NCBI RefSeq assembly: GCF_964656455.1
Contig: NC_135726.1
Span: 34,811,930-34,875,929, forward strand
DNA length: 64,000 nt
Origin: Halichoerus grypus
Taxonomy: Eukaryota; Chordata; Mammalia; Carnivora; Phocidae
Direction: 5' to 3'
Position numbers and translations under genes: made by a program. Under the pieces are notes generated by a model. That model saw only the letters and a list, made by a program, of their open reading frames with translations. It had not been told where the DNA came from and made no database searches. Shown one piece after another: positions 1 through 13,164 of the stretch. Numbering within the stretch: the first letter of the stretch is position 1; each line of letters begins with the position of its first letter.

Positions 1-394
1 ATGATCATCAACAAGGTCAAACTCTTTGACTACTCAAAAAACAAAAATAAATGAAAAATGTTCCAACTTAGGAGAAAGCAAAGGAATGGCAGAAACTACA
101 TAGTGGTTTCGCATTCCTACTGGTAAGTAATTGGTGGATAAATGAGTATTTGTTGGCCTAGCTGTATGCTAGCTGTTGGTGTGGGAGATGCAATAATGTA
201 AGTCATGCTGCTTCCAACTAATCTAGCTAAGTCATCATTAAGGAATGATGGGAATACAAAAAACGGCATTAATAATAAAAGCCCTATTGATAATGATTCT
301 TTGCTTGACCAAACTTTAGTCAGGCTCCTGAAACTTCTCTTAGGCTCATCTGTGTGTTTCTTTGTAAAATTCAGTTTTAGCAAGAACACTGCTA

Positions 395-760
395 ATGATA
401 CCTGATCATCCTTGATATCTGATCAGGCTCCTCATCTTCCACCATCCCTCAGCTGGTGATGGCTGATAACACTGGCTTGTCTTCAACAAAGAACCCTGTT
501 AGGTTGGTTTAGCCATAATCCCCCTTCCTTGTGACGTTTCCTCTTAGTAATTTCCCATCCACTGACTCCCACCCTGATCCTTAGCTATAAATTCCCACCT
601 GCCCAAGCTGTATTTAGAATTGAGCCAAGTCTCTCTTCTATTGTAAAATCCCATTGCAATGGTCCCTATACCTCCTGTGATGGTCCTGAATAAAATCTGC
701 CTTATCATCTTTAATAAGTGTCACTGAAGTAGTTTTATTCTTTAATATCATGCAGTAAAT
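395..760 (+). mobile_element. Probable solo endogenous-retrovirus LTR
   Basis: The stretch has the layout of an LTR: a TATA box (tataaa, 586-591), then a polyadenylation signal AATAAA (689-694) about 100 bp further on, followed by a GT/T-rich U5-like end. No internal retroviral genes flank it. Family and exact edges are not determined, and I found no target-site duplication. Confidence 0.5.
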
Positions 761-1439
761 GTGCATTTTTCACCACACTGTACCCCCCATGTATACCACC
801 ATATAACCATGTACACCATCATGTAACCATGGTATACATGGCTCACCTGGCCACACTTCAGTACCCCTGGGTTCCAGCTTTGGATCTGTACCTGTGTGAC
901 CTCACTGTCACTTATCTTTGAATCGCTTCCTGCTCTACAAAAGGAGGGAGTTAAAGAAGACACTCTTGATAATCTTAATATTCTCTCTTAATATTCTACC
1001 ATGTATGTGAGGTACAGGAAATAAATATAAGTATAAATATGATACATAAAATCATAGATTTTGCACTTTATCAGGGTAACAAGAAGAAATCAACTCCTCT
1101 CTGTTACAGTTATGGGTAGTTTTATGGCTTATACAGACACATTCAATTAATAAATAAACCATTCCCAAATCTGGGCAAAGGTCTAAAACAGTATGTTTGG
1201 ATCAAGTATGTCTTAGGGAAGGAAAAAATGTGGGGACATGATTTTCATTTTTATGATTTTTATTTAAGTGTAAAGTTAAATTGTTTTATCTTATAATCTC
1301 TTGCCTTATTTTCATTAGCTAATGAACACTACGGAATATAAAATATTTCATGTAGTAACAGAAAAGCATTAAGTAGAGACCTTTTAATGAATAGCAATTT
1401 AGCCATACCAATAGTCTTAAAAATGCTATAATGCCGTAT
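761..1439. other. Non-coding stretch, nothing recognised
   Basis: AT-rich intronic sequence. The repeated 'accatgtataccaccatataaccatg' theme near 785-840 is a short low-complexity patch. No exon or known repeat is identified. Confidence 0.4.
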
Positions 1440-1454
1440 TAAACATCAAATCTT

Positions 1455-1657
1455 TTTTTCTAAAGATTTTATTTATTTATTTGAGAGAAAGAGAGCAAGC
1501 ACAAGCGGAGGGGGGGTGGGGGGGTTGGGCAGAGGGAGGAGGAGAAGCAGATTCCCCACTGAGCAGGGAGCCCAATGTGGGGCTCGATCCCAGGACCCCG
1601 GGATCGTGACCTGAGCCGAAGGCAGACGCTTAACAAACTGAGCCACCCAGGTGCCCC
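1455..1657 (-). mobile_element. CAN-SINE, antisense, with 15-bp target-site duplication
   Basis: On the minus strand the element reads from its tRNA-derived head (gcacctgggtggctcag-like) to an AATAAATAAAATCTTT-type tail. It is flanked by the perfect repeat taaacatcaaatctt at 1440-1454 and 1658-1672. The body carries an unusual G-run expansion around 1510-1536. Confidence 0.95.
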
Positions 1658-2039
1658 TAAACATCAAATCTTAATCAGCTCTTATTAGGATAAACTTCTA
1701 GAATATAAATTATTAGGTGTTTGGTAAAGGAAATCTTGATACAGCCAAATGAAAAAACACTGTGTAGACATTTAAGATAATATTTTATAGAAACAGTGTG
1801 AAAAATAACTGATAGTATAAATAAGTGTTAGTTACTGCACAACTGAATATCCAACAAGGCTGCAAACACACAATAAGGGAGCCTATGAATAGTAATAAGC
1901 CAAAGTGTTGAAAATATGTTTTCCTCCAGACTTTATAGGATTTTTCTCATTCTCTTCAAAGATAAAGTAATATTACTTATAAAATAAACTATTTGTAATA
2001 AAATATATTTTTATTTTATTGCTATTTTGCAGTAATATT

Positions 2040-2270
2040 TATTTAACTCTTATAATGTGTCAGACATTTTGTTATGAGCTTTACATATGTTATCATTTTA
2101 TCATATATGACCACTGCAAGTTAGAAATGATTATCACCATTTAATAGATGAGGAAAGTGAGGCTTAGAGAGATTAATTAAATTGTCCAAGGTCACACAGT
2201 TAATCAGTAGATGAGACTGGTTTTATAGCTGGGCCTGTATGATATAAAGCCACTATACTATGTCATCTTC
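2040..2270 (-). mobile_element. MIR SINE, antisense
   Basis: The core reads gatgaggaaagtgaggctta and then ccaaggtcacacagttaat, the reverse complement of the MIR core (tgtgaccttgg...). Edges are approximate. Confidence 0.8.
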
Positions 2271-4535
2271 TTAAAAATAAAAACTTATCACATATATATG
2301 TGGTATTCTTTAATCTTCCGGAAAATAATTTGTGCAAAAATTTTATACACCTGTATTTTCAGAAAACAAAATATGAGCCCCCCTTTTCTTCATTAATTTG
2401 AAAAATGAGAGACCAACAAGTGTACATGTTTGTAACTGAGATCTGTATAAATATGTACATGATTTAGTAAGTAAGTACTGACTTTCATCCTAAATTTAGA
2501 ATTTCTGCAGCTTGGAAAATAAGCTCTTATTATGACTAAAAAGCATTCCTTTCATATTGGCCTTTTCTCCAAAGACTGTCAAAGTAGATCAATCCATTTT
2601 AATTGGCATATTAAATGTGCTAGTCTACTTCTCAGATTCAAAGCTTGGGTGTCACTGAAAATGATAAATGTGAAACTGAATTCTCTCAAGGGTGCTTCAA
2701 CACACATGATCTGCTCTATCATGATAATTATTCCATAAATGTAAAATACTGCTTCAAAGGGCTGACCAAAAATACTCATATTTTATTCACCAGTACGATG
2801 GCAAAAATACCTGGAACTCTCCAAGGACCTCATGAGAGAACATCACTCCTTGGGGAGGTAGGGGCTCCTAAAGCCCAGTCCTCTGGTTTAGAAGAGAGCA
2901 TCTCCTTGTAAAATGGCTCTTATTAAATAAGAGGGGTTATAATAGGACTAAAAGGCAAGGTTTACTTCAAGATCAAAAGATATTTAAAAAACTGTTAGTA
3001 GATTCAAAATAAGAAAAAAGGGGGGATAGCAAAGTCACAGGTAAGTTCATAAATTTATTTATATTTTTTAAAAACTATGATTTTTTTTTTTCTCAGAGTA
3101 AAATGCCAGGAATATAAGTAGGCCCAGGGGTTTGGACCAGAGCAAGGGCATAAGTTGAGACCTGCAGTAGGTTCATTAAAATAATACTAGATCATAATAT
3201 TCCTGTACACCTTTATTTTGGACCAAAAGCCTTGCTTTTTTACTCGGATCTATTTTTCCTCTTTTACATTTCAGCCATAGCTAAAAGAAGTCTTCATCTT
3301 GTTGATGAAATATTTCATTATATCTCATTTCTATTATTGGAACTTTAATTTTAATAAGTTCAGTGGGTTAATTAGAATGATGATATTAACTGTGTTTAAG
3401 CTTTTTTTTTTTTTACTTCCAATTTAACATTTTTCACAGTTCTGGATATTTTTGATCAAGGCATTTAATTTTCATTGCCCGTGGTATAACTACTAGTTGA
3501 TAGGAAACTTTCATTTCCCTTAAAGACTACAGATAGTATTACCTGAATAGAACCTCTGTGTAGCTGTGGCATATGCAGGCTAGGTTTTCAGAAGCATTTT
3601 TGATACCTTGACTACTTTATTCTGTTTTATTATGATATTCAAAAGAACTTCTGTTGAGTACTCAAATTTATTCCCATGCTTGTAGATAAATTTGGCTTTT
3701 TGGTCCCACACAAACACTTTCTTTCCTTGCCAAGCTAATGAAGTGGAGATTTTTTAATCCTTTAAGTAGAAATTATGACTCAAACTGACTAAACTATTTG
3801 GGAGCATTAGAATGAACTGAACCAAATAAAACAGCCTCATGCAAAATTTCCTTAAATCACCTAAGATTAATAAACCTTTAAAAACTGTGAACAGATTTGA
3901 AACAAGAATAGAAAAGGGAAGCAGGTATAAGTCCATATTGTAGTAGTTCTGTATAATGAATCTACTAAATTAGGAGAGGCTTATAACCTTTCTTGGATTG
4001 GAGCAAACTCAGTTCCTCAACAGATGGTCTTCCACCATTTAATCACTTTTTAACTCCCTACAATCTGGCTTCTGGGCACACTATCCACTAAAATCACTCA
4101 AAGGTTACCAATAACCTAAGATCATGGAAGCCAGCAACAGAAGTGCTAGAAGAAGATTTACGAATCAAACCCAGCCAAATAATTTTACACATTAGAGAAC
4201 TACACCCCAGATACATTAGGAGACTTTCCCCCGATTACACTGCAGGTAAACCATGCAAGATCTAAAGACTAACACCTGGATTTCTGCCAGTGCTGTGCTG
4301 TTCTTCCCAGCCAACGAGGTAGTTTGCCTTCTTGAACCATTGTCTCAAAGTCAAGATCCTCCACACTTTCTCACCCACCGATGCTGTTTTACCTTCTTGC
4401 TAGATTCCTTTGTTCTGCCCTTTTTTTGAACATCCCTTTATTCCAACATCTGCACTCCCCATACCCTGGCAAAGAACTAAGCCTCAGGCCTGGCCTTCCA
4501 AGAATTGTCTGCTCTCATGGTTTCAGTTTCCACCA
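2271..4535. other. Non-coding stretch, nothing recognised
   Basis: AT-rich intronic DNA with scattered T runs (near 3080 and 3400). The open frames here are short and have no recognisable protein similarity. No clear repeat family is identified. Confidence 0.4.
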
Positions 4536-4544
4536 TGAACCATG

Positions 4545-4731
4545 GTTTGTTTTTTTTTTAATTTTTATTTATTCATGAGAGACAGAGAGAGAGAGAAAGA
4601 GAGAGGCAGAGGGAGAAGCAGGCTCCCAAGGAGCAGGGATCCTGATGCAGGACTCGATCCCAGGACCCCGGGATCATGACCCCAGCTGAAGGCAGACGCC
4701 CAACCATCTGAGCCACCCAGGCGCCCCACCC
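4545..4731 (-). mobile_element. CAN-SINE, antisense
   Basis: The tail is at the left (T-rich, attttatttattcatgag) and the tRNA-like head at the right (gagccacccaggcgcc). Target-site repeat tgaaccatg at 4536-4544 and 4732-4740. Confidence 0.93.
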
Positions 4732-4834
4732 TGAACCATGTTAATAGCAACAGAACCTTGTACCTTTTCTTTTAATTAACTACTGGGCACCTTGATTAAG
4801 TACCATGTCTGCATTGGAACTATCGAAATGCAAA

Positions 4835-5045
4835 TAAAACAGCTAACATTTGTGGAGTGTTTAACCAGGAACTGTTCTAAGCTCTTTACCTGTATTAACT
4901 CTTTTAATCCCTAAAATAACTTTATGAGGTACTATTCTGATTTTTACATGTAAGGAACCTAAGGTACACAGAGGTTAATCAACTTGCCCAAGCTTGGCTT
5001 CAAACCCACTGATTGTGTTTCCAAAAGCTGTGCTCTTAACTGTTT
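4835..5045 (-). mobile_element. MIR SINE, antisense
   Basis: It contains aggaacctaaggtacacaga and aacttgcccaagcttgg, reverse-complement MIR core, preceded by the typical 'ttaactcttttaatccctaa' portion. Confidence 0.75.
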
Positions 5046-6209
5046 TGCTAGGCAGAATGTCCAGCAATAAGAAATCTCCTATTTATACTCTTGAATACTA
5101 AGATAACATTTTCATATCAGAGTACTTTTTTCTGTGACTCTTCCATTCATATTGGAATGGCTTATTTATGTAAAAATTCTGTTGCATTCAACATCTATTT
5201 CAAGAAACAAGCTCAATTTTTCTCAAATTGGCTTAAAAATAAAGAAAAGCAAAAAAAAAAAAAACACCAATTCCTGGCTGGTCTTATGCTATTACCTGTT
5301 AAATATGTTAGTTTCAGATAGAATCCTGCAAATCCTGCCAAAAGAAATGAAGTGTGTTTTCCTATTTAACCAGAAATCTTCTGTATTCTGTTTAGTATAA
5401 CACACATTTCAAAATAACGTCCATTTGCTATACAACTGCAGAAACCCACCCCCCAGTTGCTATGAATGGATCTCCTCTACAGAGTTACCTTATTCCCAGT
5501 GCGGGGTAGGGTAGGGTAGAATACAATGAGTCAGTGAAATGCACATGGTCAGCTGCTTAGTTTGTGAGGTAATAAGGCCTCTTCCAAATATGAAGGAGCA
5601 GCATAGGCTGGAAACAAACACCATCTTCAAGTAACCATTATCTCACATTAAAATAGCCGAGGTGCTGTAGTGTGAACAATGAAAATCTCATTCACAGATA
5701 ATCAGTTAACACCAGAATTACCTAAGCAACAGAAAATGATGGACCCCCAATGGGAAACAAATTAGGGAGAAAGGAGAGGGGACTAACCTGGTTACTCAAG
5801 GAAAGATCTTGCTAGCCTCCTGACAGTACTTTCCTTTGGATAAGGAAGAGGGAAATCCCTAGTAAAATTACTAATGATTAGACTTGTGAACTTGGTCTCA
5901 TACTAATGCTAACAGGGAAGAAGAAATTAACAATTAGGTCCCCTTCATATGATAAATGTTATATATAATGTATCCCAGTTTACATTTTGTACTAATGTGA
6001 CATCTTTGCACTTGATTTTCAGATCATTTCCACAGGCCTCTCAGTGTTCTAAAGGCACAGATGTAACTATTTTTCTGTGATGTGATACTGAGGCAGGCTG
6101 CTGAGGAAACAAGCTACTTCCTCTGTTAACTCCTTCACACCATTATGAAAATCACTGCTTCCAAATGCTTGACATCTCTTCCTCCTTTCCATCTTCAGTT
6201 AACACCTTC
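5046..6209. other. Non-coding stretch, nothing recognised
   Basis: Includes an A-rich patch near 5245-5265 and a gggtagggtaggg patch near 5506-5518. No exon or dated repeat is recognised. Confidence 0.35.
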
Positions 6210-6395
6210 ATATTAGTTCTGCTACTTGACAAAAGTGTGACCTTGGAAAAATACTAAACCTGAGACTCACACTATCTACCTGTAAAATTGGTATAATACT
6301 TATTTCAGAAAACTGTTGGAATCACACATAATACATATAAAATAATTTGAACAGTGCCTATAAACAGGAGCACAATGAATAGTGGTTATTTTCAT
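6210..6395 (+). mobile_element. MIR SINE, diverged
   Basis: Reads gtgtgaccttggaaaaatac, then acctgtaaaattggtataat, then gaacagtgcctataaac. This is the forward MIR order, well diverged. Confidence 0.65.
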
Positions 6396-7699
6396 CTCTC
6401 TCACTTCCTTTCTCTTGCCCTAGAAGACAAAGAAGAATACGATGCATCCTCTGTGCTGAGGACCACTGCCGGACAGACAAGCTTGTAAACTAACAGCTAC
6501 AGTAGTGTGGCAAGTGCTGTAACATGGTGCATGAACAGGACTATAGGAAAGCAGGCTTAATGGCATAGTTTCCAAACTCACAAGACTTGCTTTCAGGGAG
6601 TAATCGATGGGATGACTGGATAATATGGTCTTCTGTATAATTTATCTTTTCCAAATCAAATGTGACATAGGAAAGCAGGGGAAAGTGAAGTAGACACTGT
6701 TACCCTATTTACAAGAATAAAGGGCAGACTAACAGTTTGGGGTAAATTATTTTCTTTCAAATGTTTCTTTGTCAGGCAATTTGAATAATTTTCACATTTA
6801 ATTTACTTGGTTTGCATCTACCTGTGGCCATCAAAACTGCTTAACGAACACCTACTCTGCTCAAATCCCAGTGTTAGGGTCATCAACCAAGATCTGAAAC
6901 AGCAAAGAGTATAGATGGAGAAAAAGATACTTAACAACAACAATGAGATAAGACTCAAGCATAGGAAGTGAGGCCTAGGCTTCTGGTTCTAGACAGCAAA
7001 GTGAGTGTATACCTCAATTCTCATTTCTCTTTAGCCCTACAGAAATGACCACATAGATATTTAGAATAAACATAGAGACTAAAGCCATAGCAATGAATAG
7101 AAAGAGAGCCATCAAAAAAGATAGGTCAGTACATTTCTAGTATAAAAGATGGCAAATGTAAGTGCATTAATGAATAAAGCAGAGCAGCAAAAGCCTATAT
7201 AACCCAAACTATACCAACATACCAGAGCATCACCAAAATGCTGCCACAGGTGGAGGAGTTGACCCACCAAAAAGAGGGGCTCCACAGGGGCACTTAGTTT
7301 GCAGGTACAATGGAGGGCAGATAGGAGAAGCCGGGCATGACACAGAACCGATTAAAGGCCAGAGGAGCCAGCTCCATGCCCCACATAGGGAACCACAGCA
7401 TCAATAAAACAGGGTTCTCTCTTAATATATTGAACAAATTGGCTGTGATAAGTTAATGCTTCTAGTGTAGGCAATAGCTTCCTCAAAGTAAAGCCCTTCA
7501 CATTTTGGCATTTGGCAAAGGTGGTGAGGGTCTAGTTTGCTTCCCACCAGATCCCTGAGAGACAAAGCTCCCGATCACATCTTCCTCACCTCTTGTTGAG
7601 GTGGTGGGTGGAGGAGACTACTTAAGATACTGAGGATAACCAGACTGTCTATCACATTAATACACAATTAGATAAATGAGGAATTACCAGGTATGTGAC
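6396..7699. other. Non-coding stretch, nothing firmly recognised
   Basis: Intronic sequence with no exon. Parts near 7000-7400 may be very old LINE remnants, given the following L1 3' end, but I cannot assign a family. Confidence 0.3.
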
Positions 7700-7739
7700 A
7701 AAATAACCAGCAGGATGAGAGAGAAACACCACATTAATG

Positions 7740-8057
7740 AAACACAAAAATTACCTTGGACATTATGCTTAGTGAAAGAAGCCAGACACAGAAAAGCAAA
7801 TATTGCATGATTTCACTTATTTGAGGTACCAAAAATAAATAAATTCATAGAGACAGAAAGTAGAATAGAGGTTACGAGGGGCTGAAGGGAGAGGAGAAGG
7901 GGGACTCATTGTTTCATGGGTACAGAGTTTTGTTGGGGATGATGAGAAAGTTTTGAGTACAGACAGCACTGATGGTTACACAACACTGTACATGTATTTA
8001 ATGCCACCAAACTGTACACTTATGAATGGTAAAACAAGAAATGTTAGGTAATGTATA
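7740..8057 (+). mobile_element. Old LINE-1 3' end
   Basis: Contains gcttagtgaaagaagccaga, 'tgatttcacttatttgagg' and 'gtacacttatgaatggtaaa', the usual order of an ancient mammalian L1 3' UTR. It runs directly into L1 ORF2 sequence at about 8058, so two L1 pieces abut. Confidence 0.75.
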
Positions 8058-8546
8058 TTGTACCACAGTAATAAAAAAGACAAAAATCACTTTGGAAATT
8101 CAACAAATGGTGCTGTGACAGTTAAATATCCACATGCAAAGAATGAAACTGGATGCCTACCTCACACCATATACAAAATTAACTCAAAATGGATCAGAGA
8201 CCTAAATGTAAGGACTAAACCTATAAAATTCTTAGAAGAAAACATAGGCATAAATCTTCATGACCCTGAATTAGGCAATGGTTTCTTAGCTATGATACCA
8301 AAAACACAAGAAATCAAAGAAAAAACAGAAAAATTAGACTTCATCAAAATGAAAAACTTCTGTGCTTCAAACAACACAATCAAGAAATTAGACTGGTAGT
8401 CCACTGAACAGGAGAAAATATTTGCAAATCATATAAGGGACTCATATCTAGGATATATATATAGAACACTCACAACACAATAATACAAAGACAAGAAACC
8501 CAATTTAAAAATGACCATGGTATCGTAAGAGGCATCTCTCCAAAGA

Positions 8547-8579
<33 letters not shown>

Positions 8580-9355
8580 AACTGCCAATAAACACATGAA
8601 AAGATGCTCAACAACACTAGTAACTAGGGAAATGCAAATCAAAACCACAATGATATACTATTTCTCACCCATTAAAATGGCTATGATCAAAAAGGCAGAC
8701 AATAACAAATGTTGACAAGAATGTAGAAAAACTGGAACCCTCATATATTGCTGGTAGAATTGCAAATAGTGCAGTCACTCTGGAAAACAGCCCAGCAGTT
8801 CTTCCAAATGTTAAACATAGAGTTAGCATATGACTTAGCAATTCCACTATATCCAAGAAAAATGAAAACGTGTCACACAAAACTTGTACCAATTTCACAG
8901 CACCATTATTCATAATAGCCAAAAAGTGGAAAAAATCCAAATGCCCACCACCAGATGAATGGATAAATAAGATGTGGTATATACATACAATGGAATAAAA
9001 AGGAATGAAGTACAGACACATGCTACAACACTGAAGGACTTTGAAAACATTATGTGATGTGAAAAAAGCCAGTCACAAAATACCACATATTACATATGAA
9101 ACCACTTATATGATATTTCCAGAATAGAGAAAATCCATACAGACAGAAAGTAGACTGGTAGTTGCCTAAGGCTGGGGTAGGGAGAGAGAGAAAAGTAGAG
9201 AAAAGTGGAGAGTGACTGTTAAAACCCCCAGAGTTTCTCTCGGGGGTGATGAAAATGTTCTAAAATTAATTGTGATGAATATAAAGAACTGCTGAACTAT
9301 GCACTTTAAATTAGTGAATTGGACAGGATTAATTATATCTCAATAAAGATTTAAT
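8058..9355 (+). pseudogene. Old LINE-1: ORF2 C-terminal remnant and 3' UTR
   Basis: The translated segment (8058-8399) has L1 ORF2 C-terminal features such as LPHTIYKINSKWIRDLNVRT and 'EKLDFIKMKNFC'. Downstream DNA keeps the ORF2 order (gaaccctcatatattgctgg, then ccaaatgcccaccaccagat) with several frame breaks. It ends near ctcaataaagatttaatt. It is interrupted by an (AT)n(AC)n microsatellite and is inactive. Confidence 0.85.
8548..8580. repeat. (AT)n(AC)n microsatellite
   Basis: About ten AT units followed by five AC units inside the old L1. Likely length-variable. Confidence 0.9.
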
Positions 9356-9424
9356 TAAGGAGAAAAAGACAATTCAAGGAACAGAAGAAATCTTAACTCT
9401 AATTTCTACTCATAGAAAGACTTA

Positions 9425-10990
9425 TGAAGATAAACTATCTATTAAAAGAAAGGGAGGTGGGAACATGATGGCCTAGACTCAGTTTTCCCTACTGCTCTTA
9501 ATACAATTATTCACCCTGAAAATAATTCAATGGATAACAATGACTCTGGGAGCTGGAAAGAAGAAGGCAGGCTGGACTGGCTAAGAATGTCAGGATTTGA
9601 GGCAATGTGGTCAGATTCCTGAGATCCACATATGCGCAGAGTACCAGAGAGGCCTGTGGCCTAAAACAAGCAGAGCTTCACAGCAGTGACAAGCCTACCC
9701 AACCCCGGTTCCACACCTGGGGAACCAGTGAGTGGGGTGGTCCACCCACATCAGCTGAGCTCGGTGCCTCCTAGCCTTCCATTCAGTGGAGACACTGGCC
9801 ACACAGAAATGGCGTATTACCTGTAAAACACAAATCCGAACTGACAAAGGATTTATCATCTGAAACCAGGAGGCCAGAGGAAGTAACACAATAATTCTCA
9901 GTGCTAAAAGGAAACAACTGTCAATCAAAAAATTCTGTGACTAACAAAAGTATCCTTTACAAATGAAAGGAAAATAAAGACATTATCAGACAAAGGAAAA
10001 CTGAAAATTATGTTCTAGCAGACCTACTCACAAATAATGTCTTAAAAAAGCTATTAAACATAAAGAAAATGATAACAGAAAAAGGCTGGGATGCTCAGAA
10101 AGGAACGAACAAGAGAATGGTAAAAGTTGAGATAAGCACAACAGACTTCTACCTCATGAATTTCTTCAATCAAATTTTATGGCTGAAGCAAAACTTTTCA
10201 CACAATCTGATGTGCTACTCAGTAAAAAAGGAAAGAAAACTAAATAGAAGTAAGGTTTCTACACTTCATTCAAAGAAAAATACTGATACCAGTAGGATTT
10301 TTGATAACTATGTATATGGTAATTCCTGGAGAAGCCACTAAGAAAATTTTAAAAAATCGAAATACTAAAAACATTTTAATTAAATCAAAATGGAATTCTA
10401 AAAAAGTTCAAATAACCCACAAGATGTCCTTCAACAGGTGAATGGTTAAACAATGGTATGGTCATACTGGGAAAAACTACTCAGCAATACACAGGAGCAA
10501 ACTTGATATATGCAGTAACTTGGATCTATCTCTTTGGAATTACGCTGAGTGAAGAAAGCCAATCTAAAAGGTTATATACCATATAGCTCCAATTTGTGAA
10601 ATGACAAAATTATAAAATGGAAAACAGATTACTGGTTGCCTGGGGTTAAGGAGACCAGTGAGGGAGTGGGTATGCCTATAAAAGGGTAACACAAGGAACT
10701 CTTAGGATGGTATGTTGATGGTACATTTTAGTATCTTGACTGTGGTGGTAGTTACACAAAGCTACACATGTAATCAAAATGGATAGAACTATGCACACAA
10801 ACACAAATGAGTGCATGTATAACTGATAAAATGTGAACAAGCTCATGAATTGTATCAATGGCAATTTTCTGTTTTTCAATTACATAAGATGTTAACATTG
10901 TGGAATGCTAGTAAAGGGTTAAAAGGCCCTCTCTGGGTATTTCTTTGCAATTTCTTGTGGATCTATACTTATTTCAAAATTAAAGTTAAA
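9425..10990 (+). mobile_element. HAL1/L1 ORF1-related ancient LINE remnant
   Basis: The block near 9960-10060 reads like a decayed L1 ORF1 C-terminus (acattatcagacaaaggaaa). The 3' part (10430-10990) has the LINE-style 'ccttcaacaggtgaatgg' and 'ggttgcctggggttaagg' and ends in an A-rich tail. No intact frame. The HAL1 name is tentative. Confidence 0.55.
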
Positions 10991-10998
10991 AAATTTTT

Positions 10999-11203
10999 GG
11001 AGTGCCTGGGTGGTTCAGTTGGGTAAGCATCTGACTTCAGCTCAGGTCATGATCTCAGGGTCCTGGGATTGAGCCCCACATCAGGCTCCCTGCTCAGCTG
11101 GGAGCCTGCTTCTCTCTCTCTCCCTCTGCCTGCCATTCCCCCAGCTTGTGCACTCTCTCTCCCTCTCTATCTCTGACAAATAAATAAACAAAATCTTTTT
11201 TAA
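10999..11203 (+). mobile_element. CAN-SINE
   Basis: Head gtgcctgggtggttcagttg, a CT-rich middle and a tail acaaataaataaacaaaatc. It lies between imperfect copies of aaagttaaaaaatttt (about 10983-10998 and 11204-11220), taken as target-site duplication. Confidence 0.92.
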
Positions 11204-11352
11204 AAAGTTAAAAAAATTTTATTGACACCTCAAAATTTTTTGATTGTCTAAATTTGTTAATAATGTGATAATAATTTTAAACAAAAAAACCAGGAAGCTA
11301 TGAAAGGAATAATCAGATAACAAAATGAGCTATTAGAAATCAAAAACTATAA
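11204..11352 (+). mobile_element. Left part of the HAL1/L1-like sequence that hosts L1-A
   Basis: The A-rich sequence ending attagaaatcaaaaactat appears to continue after L1-A as gactttgaaaaaaaattcaa. Together they resemble an old HAL1/L1 ORF1 region split by L1-A. Confidence 0.45.
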
Positions 11353-13164
11353 GGCGGAGGAGCAAGATGGCAGAGGACTAGGAGACCTAAACTTCGTCTG
11401 GTCCCAGGAATTCAGCTAGATAGGGATCAAACCATTCTGAACACCTACGCATTCAACAGGCCATCAAAGAAAGGAATAGCAACAACTCTCTGAACAGAAA
11501 AGCGACCACTTTCTGGAAGGAAGGACGTGCGGAGAAGTGAATCCGAGGCGATATTCGTGAAGATAGAAGGCGGGGGAGGGGGCCTCCATCACCGGATACT
11601 GGCAAGTGATAGAGCAGCAGAGCACAAAATCGGAACTTTCAGAAGTCGGCTCTGCTGAGGGACGTTGCTTCAGTGGCTAAGCAGGGGGGTGGAACCCTCG
11701 TGGGGCAGTGTGGTCTCAGGACCCTCAGGGTCATGGAAAGACCGGGTGTACCTGAGTGCGGCAGAGCTCCCAGGTATCCGAGCGGGGAAGCCGGCTGCAG
11801 AGACAGAGCCGAGGCACGGGCTCTCAGCTCGGGGTTGCCATAAACTGTGATCCACGGGAGAGTCAGGCCACTGCTCTTCCAGCAGGGAACCAACAAGCAG
11901 CAAATCCGGGGAGACTCCCCTTCCTCCCCTAGGAGGAGCGGCGCGGGAGCTCACCCCAGTAATCTGCTGGTTTGGAGACTCCAAACGGGGTCGTGTGCCA
12001 GAGATAGAAATGCTTGGTCACAGTCTGGGTGAGCATGAGCACCGGAGACCGGGGAGAGAGGAGTGATTGACAGCTTTTTCTGGGGGCTCACTGAGTAGTG
12101 GGGCCCTGAGTTCTCGGCTCCTCTGGGTGGGAGATTGGGAGGCTGCCATTTTCACTCTCATCCTCCAAAACTGTACAGAAAGCATGCAGGGAATAAAAGC
12201 TCCCAAGAACAAACCGGAGCAGATTACTTAGCCCGGCTCCAGGCAAGGGCGGGGCAATTCCGCCTCTGGCAAAGACATTTGGGAACCACGGCAACGGGCC
12301 CCTCCCATAGAAGATCAGCAAGAACAGTCAGCCAAGACCAAGTTTACCGATCAATGAGAATGGCAGAACTCCAGCGCTAGGGGAATACAGTACATAGAAT
12401 TCATGGCTTTTTCCCCATGATTCTTTAGTCTTTCGAAGTTAATTTTTTTAATTTTCTTTTTATTTATTTTTGTTTTTTGAATTTTTCTTTTTCCGTTTTT
12501 CAACCAACAACTTATCAATCTCTTTTTTTAAAAATCTTTTTTTATTTTTCATTTTAGGGGTCATATTCTATCCCTTCAGAGTAATTAACCTTATTTTTGG
12601 TATATATATATATAAATTGTTCTCTCTTTAAAATTTTGGGATACAGTTTCTTCTAACAGACAAAAATATACCCTAAAACTCTAGTGTATGGCTTTGTTCT
12701 AGTCTCCGGCCAGATCACATTCAATCCCTTTTTTTTTTTAACATCCTCTTCTTTCTTTTTTCAACCAACTTCTTATCTTATCAATCTCTTCTATAAAATC
12801 TTTTATACTTTCAGCTTTACAGTCATATTCCATCCCTCATCATATTTACCCTTATTTTTGTACTTATATATAAGCTTTTCTTTCTTTAAAATTTTGGGAG
12901 GCACTTTCTTTTAACAGACCAAAATATGCCCGAAATGTAGTGTGTGGCACTGATCTATGCACCAGCCTGATCATATTTGATATTGTTTTTTTGTTTGTTT
13001 GTTTTTTATCTTTTCCTTTTTCCTTCTTTTCTTTTTTCTTTCTTTCCCGTTTTTTTTCCCCCAGTTTCAGCTCTCTTCTGATTCGTTCAGTGTATAATTT
13101 TCTGGGGCCATTGTTACCCTGTTAGCATTTTGTTCTCTCATTCATGTATTCTCCTCTGGACAAA
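11353..13164 (+). promoter_or_regulatory. L1-A 5' UTR (internal promoter region, decayed)
   Basis: A GC-rich first kilobase (to about 12400) is followed by about 700 bp of T-rich sequence before ORF1. The YY1-type core near the start reads AAGATGGCA instead of AAGATGGCG (11364-11372), a CpG loss expected to weaken initiation-site positioning. Confidence 0.7.

Noticed and set aside
8665..9021. 118-codon minus-strand open frame
   Set aside because: It is the antisense of an old L1 ORF2/3' UTR; the sense strand explains the sequence fully.
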